The translations under genes were made by a program, and so were the position numbers. Below, piece by piece: positions 6,145 through 6,347 of a DNA stretch of 6,347 nucleotides; the stretch's first letter is position 1; each line of letters starts with the position of its first letter. Below the pieces are notes generated by a model. It saw only the letters and a list, made by a program, of their open reading frames with translations. It ran no database searches and was not told the origin of the DNA. Source of the DNA: Alphaproteobacteria bacterium (lineage in GTDB: Bacteria; Pseudomonadota; Alphaproteobacteria; RF32; CAG-977); contig JAFVEJ010000018.1 of assembly GCA_017476085.1 (NCBI GenBank), positions 1 through 6,347 of the forward strand, in the 5' to 3' direction.

Positions 6145-6347
6145 TCAAACCGCCTTTTTGTGATCAAGCACTATGACCGTAGCAAACAGAAATACGCCCG
6201 AAAAAGAAATGAAAAACAACAGATCGCGTATGTCCAGAACGCCTCGGGTCAAAGACAGAAAATGAATTAAAAAGCTGAAGGATTGAAACATCTTCATCAC
6301 TTTTTCTGTGGCCACATCGGAAAAAAGATTGATGAGCGCGTCAGATC
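6145..6347 (-). CDS. ABC-2 / GldF-type permease, C-terminal fragment (5' end beyond window)
   Basis: The last 66 residues and the TGA stop (6145-6147) are present, read in the frame ending LDHKKAV. The fragment contains SFLIHFLSLTRGVLDIRDLLFF followed by a hydrophobic helix SFSGVFLFATVIVL and a short basic tail. The block 'hydrophobic-F-x-RG-hydrophobic-D-x-RDL' before the last membrane helix is what GldF-like ABC-2 permeases carry at their C-terminus. It forms the membrane channel part of the complex with the GldG-like protein encoded next, 2 bp downstream. An ATP-binding subunit gene is expected upstream, outside the window. Confidence comes from both the C-terminal motif and the operon position; the fragment alone is short. 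Confidence 0.8.
   Translation of the reverse strand, partial: SDALINLFSDVATEKVMKMFQSFSFLIHFLSLTRGVLDIRDLLFFISFSGVFLFATVIVLDHKKAV
6150..6156 (-). promoter_or_regulatory. Shine-Dalgarno deciding the GldG-like start
   Basis: AAGGCGG on the minus strand lies inside the last codons of the permease gene, seven bases before ATG (6142) and one base before the in-frame TTG (6148). The spacing selects the ATG and implies translational coupling with the permease through the TGACAATG junction. Confidence 0.65.

Overview
The window reads as chromosomal DNA from a proteobacterium, most likely an alphaproteobacterium. The evidence is the gene order rpmH-rnpA-yidD-yidC and a 44-residue ribosomal protein L34 whose C-terminus (GRKRLAV) resembles alphaproteobacterial L34. 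Base composition is moderate to AT-leaning by eye. An uncultured lineage is plausible, but I cannot place it below class. I see no mobile element, CRISPR array, tRNA or rRNA.

Left part (1-1563, all minus strand): a promoter (TTGACT-17 bp-TATATG) drives rpmH (L34), rnpA (RNase P protein), yidD and yidC (membrane insertase, cut by the window edge). This is the usual cluster linking ribosome and tRNA maturation to membrane protein insertion. The unusual member is yidD: one 226-residue ORF carries two complete YidD domains joined by a membrane segment and a linker, whereas YidD is normally one domain of roughly 70-85 residues.

Middle part (1591-3112): an alpha/beta-hydrolase of the phospholipase/carboxylesterase type (minus) is divergent from a DtxR/MntR-family metalloregulator with a FeoA-like C-terminal domain (plus). 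Their 79-bp intergenic region holds two overlapping back-to-back promoter candidates and an imperfect dyad, which suggests autoregulation and perhaps shared control of the hydrolase. The regulator's metal site mixes Mn-type (Asp10) and Fe-type (Cys102) residues.

Right part (3119-6347, minus strand): a tightly packed operon enters from the right edge. It encodes the C-terminus of an ABC-2/GldF-type permease, a GldG-like auxiliary protein with a large extracytoplasmic domain, and a DUF4340 protein with one N-terminal membrane anchor. The ATPase gene is expected just outside the window. Together they look like an ABC complex with two membrane-anchored extracytoplasmic accessory proteins, of unknown substrate. 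The operon converges on the metalloregulator gene with only 6 bp between stop codons. No intergenic stretch exceeds about 100 bp.
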